Assembly (NCBI GenBank): GCA_029777145.1
Contig: JAKOSS010000321.1
Span: 1-17,380 of the forward strand
Direction: 5' to 3'
From: Acidobacteriota bacterium
GTDB taxonomy: Bacteria > Acidobacteriota > Blastocatellia > Pyrinomonadales > Pyrinomonadaceae
Length of the DNA: 17,380 bases
Shown here: positions 14,108 to 17,380 of the stretch, piece by piece
Layout: each line of letters opens with the position of its first letter
Position numbering within the stretch: the first letter of the stretch is position 1
Made by a program: the position numbers and the translations under genes
Notes under the pieces: model-generated
What the model was told of the DNA's origin: nothing
Databases searched by the model: none
What the model saw: only the letters and a program-made list of their open reading frames with translations

Positions 14108-14296
14108 TTCCAAGATAACTCAAGGGTTTTTTGCGAAAGCTCGAGAGCTTGAAGCACGAATTCTGAACTTTCCAGACAACAATCTCCACGAGTTTAGCGG
14201 TTCAAATCAGTCGGAAATGTGACTTGTCTGTGCGGAATCCTAAATCTCTTCTTTACTACAACTTAACTACCCAATTGGACAAACGGAAAAAATAAC
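14108..14296 (+). other. long presumed 5' leader of rho
   Basis: About 190 nt without a gene. It contains a T6 run after CAAGGG (about 14120-14131), a small hairpin AAGCTC-GA-GAGCTT near 14138-14151, and a pyrimidine-rich, C-containing unstructured stretch (about 14225-14275). In Escherichia coli rho is autogenously attenuated in its leader; the same is plausible here but not shown. The ATG has only a weak GGA nearby. Confidence 0.4.
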
Positions 14297-15706
14297 ATGG
14301 CAGCCAAATTAGAAAAACCGAAGGTGACCAAACGGAGTCGCTCAGACGAGTCAGATTCCAACGGCGCACCTGACGAATCACAGGACGTGCAAGCCGACGA
14401 GAAACCGGCCGCGACATCGGAAGGTCGCAGTGAATCGGTCGTCTCCTCGGGTTCGAGCCTGGATCTGACCGACCTCAAGGACATGTCGATCTCTGAGCTC
14501 ACGCACATCGCAAAGGAAATGGGTGTTGAAGGCGCTTCGGGCATGCGCAAGCAAGAACTCATTTTCAAGGTACTCGCGGCGCAGACCGAAAAGAGCGGTT
14601 TTATCTTTTCGGAAGGCGTACTTGAAACGCTTCCGGACGGCTTCGGATTTCTCCGCGCGCCGGAATACAACTATTTGCCGGGTCCGGACGATATTTATGT
14701 CAGTCCGTCTCAGATCAGGAAATTCGATCTTCGAACCGGAGACACGATCTCGGGGCAGATCCGTCCGCCGAAGGAAGGCGAGCGCTATTTCGCGCTGATC
14801 AAGGTCGAAGCGATCAACTTCGAGGCGCCCGAACAGGCCCGCGAGAAGGTGTTCTTTGACAACCTGACGCCGCTTTATCCCGACGAGCAGCTCAAGATGG
14901 AGACGACGACCGACAACATTTCGGCGCGCGTCATCGATCTTGTCACGCCGGTCGGAAAAGGACAGCGCGCGCTGATCGTCGCTCCGCCGCGGACCGGTAA
15001 GACGATGCTTCTCCAGACGATCGCGAATTCGATCACGGAGAATCATCCGGAAGTGACGTTGATCGTTCTCCTGATCGACGAACGTCCGGAAGAAGTCACG
15101 GACATGCAGCGGTCGGTCAAGGGCGAGGTCATTTCGTCGACGTTTGACGAACCGCCGACGCGCCACGTTCAGGTCGCCGACATGGTGATCGAGAAGGCGA
15201 AACGGCTCGTCGAACACAAACGCGACGTCGTCATCCTGCTCGACTCGATCACGCGTCTCGCGCGTGCGCACAACGCCGTCGTTCCGCCTTCGGGCAAGAT
15301 CCTTTCGGGCGGTATCGATTCGAACGCGCTCCAGCGTCCGAAACGATTCTTCGGCGCGGCGCGCAACATCGAGGAAGGCGGATCGTTGACGATCATCGCC
15401 ACGGCGCTGATCGACACCGGATCGCGCATGGACGACGTCATTTTCGAAGAGTTCAAGGGAACCGGTAACTCGGAAATCCACCTCGACCGGCGTTTGTCGG
15501 ACAAGCGTTTGTTCCCGTCGATCGATCTGCAACGGTCGGGTACACGCAAGGAAGAACTGCTCATCAGCAAGGAAGATCTGGCCCGTATCTGGGTGATGCG
15601 GCGGGTTCTCAACCCCTTGTCGCCTGTCGAGCAGATGGAAGTCGTTCTCGAACGTCTCGGCAAGACCAAGTCGAACGCCGAGTTCCTCGCATCGATGCAA
15701 AGCTAA
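14297..15706 (+). CDS. rho: transcription termination factor Rho
   Basis: A protein of 469 residues, about 50 longer than the E. coli protein because of a charged, Ser/Asp/Glu-rich N-terminal extension (1-55). The Rho_N helical domain follows (about 58-98), then the OSB-fold RNA-binding domain ([16 protein letters not shown], 105-120). The motor has P-loop APPRTGKT (229-236), Walker B region [10 protein letters not shown] (311-320), Q-loop [13 protein letters not shown] (273-285) and R-loop [10 protein letters not shown] (384-393). Rho is a ring hexamer that pulls on untranslated RNA and stops transcription. The P-loop reads PPRTGKT where E. coli has PPKAGKT, a modest variation. The gene ends in an intrinsic terminator (15731-15770). 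Confidence 0.97.
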   Translation: MAAKLEKPKVTKRSRSDESDSNGAPDESQDVQADEKPAATSEGRSESVVSSGSSLDLTDLKDMSISELTHIAKEMGVEGASGMRKQELIFKVLAAQTEKSGFIFSEGVLETLPDGFGFLRAPEYNYLPGPDDIYVSPSQIRKFDLRTGDTISGQIRPPKEGERYFALIKVEAINFEAPEQAREKVFFDNLTPLYPDEQLKMETTTDNISARVIDLVTPVGKGQRALIVAPPRTGKTMLLQTIANSITENHPEVTLIVLLIDERPEEVTDMQRSVKGEVISSTFDEPPTRHVQVADMVIEKAKRLVEHKRDVVILLDSITRLARAHNAVVPPSGKILSGGIDSNALQRPKRFFGAARNIEEGGSLTIIATALIDTGSRMDDVIFEEFKGTGNSEIHLDRRLSDKRLFPSIDLQRSGTRKEELLISKEDLARIWVMRRVLNPLSPVEQMEVVLERLGKTKSNAEFLASMQS

Positions 15707-15730
15707 ACCATTTCGGAATCGGGAATACGG

Positions 15731-15770
15731 AAGCCGGGTCGATCGTTTCAACGCGATCGATCCGGTTTTT
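15731..15770 (+). terminator. intrinsic terminator of rho
   Basis: A 12-bp stem with one G-U pair: CCGGGTCGATCG (15734-15745) with CGATCGATCCGG (15754-15765). The loop is 8 nt, followed directly by T5 (15766-15770); AAG upstream can extend pairing into the T-run. Confidence 0.85.
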
Positions 15771-15802
15771 ACCCAACTACCGTCGCGTTCTCGATTTCAA
15801 AT

Positions 15803-15842
15803 GCGGCTTGCCGCCCGATGTGCGGCGACACTTGGTGTCGCC
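15803..15842 (+). repeat. left outer REP-like hairpin pair
   Basis: GCGGCTTGCCGC (15803-15814), then a spacer, then GGCGACACTTGGTGTCGCC (15824-15842), an 8-bp stem with a TTG loop. It is an inverted copy of 16473-16511. Confidence 0.85.
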
Positions 15843-15866
15843 CTGGCGAACCTCAATATCCTATCA

Positions 15867-15879
15867 GCGGCTGTGCCGC
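15867..15879 (+). repeat. left inner hairpin GCGGC-TGT-GCCGC
   Basis: A 5-bp perfect stem with a 3-nt loop, 8 bp before the transposase ATG. It is matched by 16436-16448 at the other end. Its position could block the ribosome site, since no Shine-Dalgarno sequence is seen. Confidence 0.7.
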
Positions 15880-15887
15880 CTCACTTT

Positions 15888-16454
15888 ATGAAGATCTCAC
15901 CTCGAAATCCGTTCTATTATTTGACCAGTGTAACTAACCATCGTCTTCCCGTTTTCCGTCTCGACGAAATCAAGGACGTGGTGTGCATCGCCTTGGACGA
16001 GGCACGTCGGTCGTCAGGGATCTTGATCTTTGCATACGTGATAATGCCTGATCACATCCATCTGATCTGCGACAGCTCGAGGTCGATCACTGATACGTTG
16101 AGATACTTCAACGGCATTGTGGCTCGACGCGTGATCGACCACCTGAAAATGAATGAACACTGGGAATCACTCGCCAAACTGCGAGTGAACAGTCGCTCTC
16201 GAAATCATAGTTATTCGGTGTGGGGGGATCATCCGAATTCCTTTGCAATCAACAATGAGGTCACTCTGATGCAAAAGGTGAACTATATTCACCAAAATCC
16301 CGTGCGTGCCGGTTTTGTGAATCATCCTGACGATTACTTGTATTCCAGCTCAAGAATCTGGAATCGGCGACCGAAAGCGGTCGAACCGTTGGAAGTCGAC
16401 ATTGACCGGATCGATTGGCGATCGGCGGATGATAAGCGGCGAAGCCGCAGATGA
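15888..16454 (+). CDS. REP-associated tyrosine transposase (Y1_Tnp/IS200-like HUH family)
   Basis: A protein of 188 residues. The HUH metal motif is HIH at 56-58 in VIMPDHIHLI. The presumed catalytic tyrosine is Tyr133 in NYIHQNPVRAGFV, a sequence typical of RAYT proteins, followed by YLYSSSRIW (150-158). These single-strand endonucleases bind and cut REP hairpins. Here both sides carry such hairpins. The ATG at 15888 matches the family N-terminus (SPRNPFYYLTSVTNHRLPVF). An earlier in-frame ATG at 15801 would translate the left REP sequence and is unlikely. The last residues (KRRSRR) are encoded by the right inner hairpin, so the gene and repeat overlap. All recognised catalytic residues are present. 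Confidence 0.9.
   Translation: MKISPRNPFYYLTSVTNHRLPVFRLDEIKDVVCIALDEARRSSGILIFAYVIMPDHIHLICDSSRSITDTLRYFNGIVARRVIDHLKMNEHWESLAKLRVNSRSRNHSYSVWGDHPNSFAINNEVTLMQKVNYIHQNPVRAGFVNHPDDYLYSSSRIWNRRPKAVEPLEVDIDRIDWRSADDKRRSRR
16436..16448 (+). repeat. right inner hairpin GCGGC-GAA-GCCGC
   Basis: A 5-bp perfect stem with a GAA loop, overlapping the transposase C-terminal codons. It is the inverted counterpart of 15867-15879. Confidence 0.7.
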
Positions 16455-16472
16455 CCGTAAGTTAAAGGCTAT

Positions 16473-16511
16473 GGCGACACAAGTGTCGCCGCACATCAGG
16501 CGGCAAGCCGC
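16473..16511 (-). repeat. right outer REP-like hairpin pair
   Basis: GGCGACACAAGTGTCGCC (16473-16490), then GCACATCAG and GCGGCAAGCCGC (16500-16511). Compared with the inverted left copy it has one T/C change and one missing base in the hairpin loop. Confidence 0.85.
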
Positions 16512-16567
16512 TTCCGTAGTTGAATTTCTCGCTCGAGCACCAGTCCGAAACGCAAAACTGATCGGTA

Positions 16568-17350
16568 TCAATCATCGTCGGTGATCTTCAGCCGTTCGAT
16601 CGAACGGGCGCGGCCGGTTTCTTCGTCGATGTCGATGACGACGGCGCAGAGCCAAACGTCGCCTTTTGAGTGTTCGGCCCGCGGCGCGGGATGCTTTGTG
16701 AAGCGCTCGATCACGCCCGATTTCTCCATCCCGATCACCCCCGAATAGCTCCCGGTCATTCCCAGATCGGTGATATAGGCCGTTCCTTTGTCGAGGATCC
16801 GTTCGTCCGCCGTTTGAACATGAGTATGGGTTCCGACAACGGCCGAGACGCGCCCGTTCAGATACCAGCCCATTGCGTACTTTTCGCTCGTCGCCTCGGA
16901 ATGCATGTCGACGAGCCTGATCCGGACGTCTTCGGGGATCGCGCGGACGCACTCGTTCGCCGCCCGGAAAGGATCATCCGAAGGAGGCATGAAGAGCCGT
17001 CCCATGACATTCATGACGGCGATCCGGAAACCGTTGATCTCACCGACGAAAAGGCCATGTCCCGGCGTCGTCGGCGGATAGTTCGCCGGACGCAGCAGCC
17101 TCGGGTTCGACTCGATATAGGGAATTATTTCGGGTTTGTCGAAGATGTGATTGCCCGATGTCATGACGTCGATCCCGGCCGCGAACAATTCGTCGGCGAT
17201 CGGCGGCGTGATCGAGAAACCGCCGGCGACGTTCTCCGCGTTGAGGGTCGCGATATCGATCCCAAAATCTTTTCGTATTCCGGCGATCCTGTCGAGCACG
17301 ATCCGGCGTCCCGGACGGGCAACGACATCACCGATCATGAGTATTTTCAC
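16568..17350 (-). CDS. ymdB: YmdB-family metallophosphoesterase
   Basis: A protein of 260 residues, the normal length for TIGR00282/YmdB. The Bacillus member hydrolyses 2',3'-cyclic nucleotides and affects biofilm and motility choices; the role here is an inference. Metal-binding and catalytic residues are all in place: Asp8 (MIGDVV), Glu39 and Asn40 (LNAENVAGG), Asn67 and His68 (TSGNHIFDK), His150 ([10 protein letters not shown]), and His175 and His177 ([10 protein letters not shown]). The start is a GTG at 17348-17350; no Shine-Dalgarno sequence is visible in the remaining 30 bases. The ymdB gene often sits next to rny (RNase Y) in other bacteria; the upstream neighbour here is outside the window. 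Confidence 0.94.
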   Translation of the reverse strand: MKILMIGDVVARPGRRIVLDRIAGIRKDFGIDIATLNAENVAGGFSITPPIADELFAAGIDVMTSGNHIFDKPEIIPYIESNPRLLRPANYPPTTPGHGLFVGEINGFRIAVMNVMGRLFMPPSDDPFRAANECVRAIPEDVRIRLVDMHSEATSEKYAMGWYLNGRVSAVVGTHTHVQTADERILDKGTAYITDLGMTGSYSGVIGMEKSGVIERFTKHPAPRAEHSKGDVWLCAVVIDIDEETGRARSIERLKITDDD

Positions 17351-17380
17351 AATTCAACAACATCAGCGGACGCGAATCCG

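Larger units (their letters stand above)
15803..16511 (+). mobile_element. REP-associated tyrosine transposase module (REPtron-like)
   Basis: About 709 bp comprising one Y1-type transposase gene between two nested pairs of inverted hairpin sequences. The outer pair is 15803-15842 and 16473-16511, matching as inverted copies with one mismatch and one single-base indel over 40 nt. The inner pair is 15867-15879 and 16436-16448 (GCGGC-NNN-GCCGC). It lies just after the rho terminator, 32 bp below its T-run, and ends 56 bp before ymdB. Modules like this usually replicate single-stranded hairpin repeats rather than behaving as classical insertion sequences. Confidence 0.8.

Noticed and set aside
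7569..14118. AAGATAA as a shared regulatory motif of clpP and rho
   Set aside because: The string recurs upstream of both genes but is short and AT-rich. Seven bases are expected by chance in AT-rich spacers.
14160..14175. A stray unit of the GGAAGTT repeat in the rho leader
   Set aside because: CTGAACTTTCC resembles one unit only; with no tandem neighbour it is indistinguishable from chance.
14378..15751. Minus-strand open frame of 457 codons opposite rho
   Set aside because: Same type of shadow: no family motif and rich in Arg/Asp, while Rho on the plus strand is complete.

Overview
The window is a bacterial chromosome segment of fairly high GC with dense genes and short spacers. It is dominated by housekeeping and protein quality-control genes. 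Gene style (a GYF_2 membrane protein, an APC permease, a REP-associated transposase and intergenic repeats of the GATTTGC and GGAAGTT kind) suggests Acidobacteriota, perhaps Blastocatellia. That placement is an inference from general familiarity; no 16S gene is present. MurE carries the DNPR motif of meso-diaminopimelate-adding enzymes, which fits a Gram-negative-type wall.

Layout. Positions 1-1776: an uncertain gene fragment at the left edge, then a minus-strand GYF_2 membrane protein. It shares a compact divergent promoter region with an APC-family permease (1777-3216, plus). The permease overlaps a small PilZ protein (3213-3557) by four bases. The whole space between PilZ and the convergent murE (3865-5358, minus) is filled by two opposed arrays of a 9-nt repeat, together a roughly 340-bp imperfect inverted repeat. 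Next come a small two-helix membrane protein (5464-5733) and tRNA-Leu(UAG), preceded by a strong hairpin.

Positions 6003-13363 hold the widely conserved tig-clpP-clpX-lon proteostasis cluster: trigger factor, the ClpXP protease pair and Lon. Two features interrupt it. A 150-bp foldback element fills the clpP-clpX gap exactly. A minus-strand secreted thioredoxin-fold gene lies between clpX and lon and is separated from clpX by a bidirectional terminator. The lon upstream region contains two unrelated repeat families and a promoter candidate.

Positions 13482-17350: engB (ribosome-assembly GTPase), then rho with a leader of about 190 nt and a good intrinsic terminator. A compact REP-associated tyrosine transposase module follows, with the gene flanked by two nested pairs of inverted hairpins. 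The window closes with a YmdB-type metallophosphoesterase on the minus strand.

The coding content is mostly conventional. The unusual biology is between the genes: several different repeat families occupy gene-to-gene spacers almost base for base, sometimes contributing the last codons or stop codons of the neighbouring genes. The strongest candidates for something undescribed are the PilZ-murE inverted array, the clpP-clpX foldback, and the self-contained transposase/REP module with its possible dispersed relatives.
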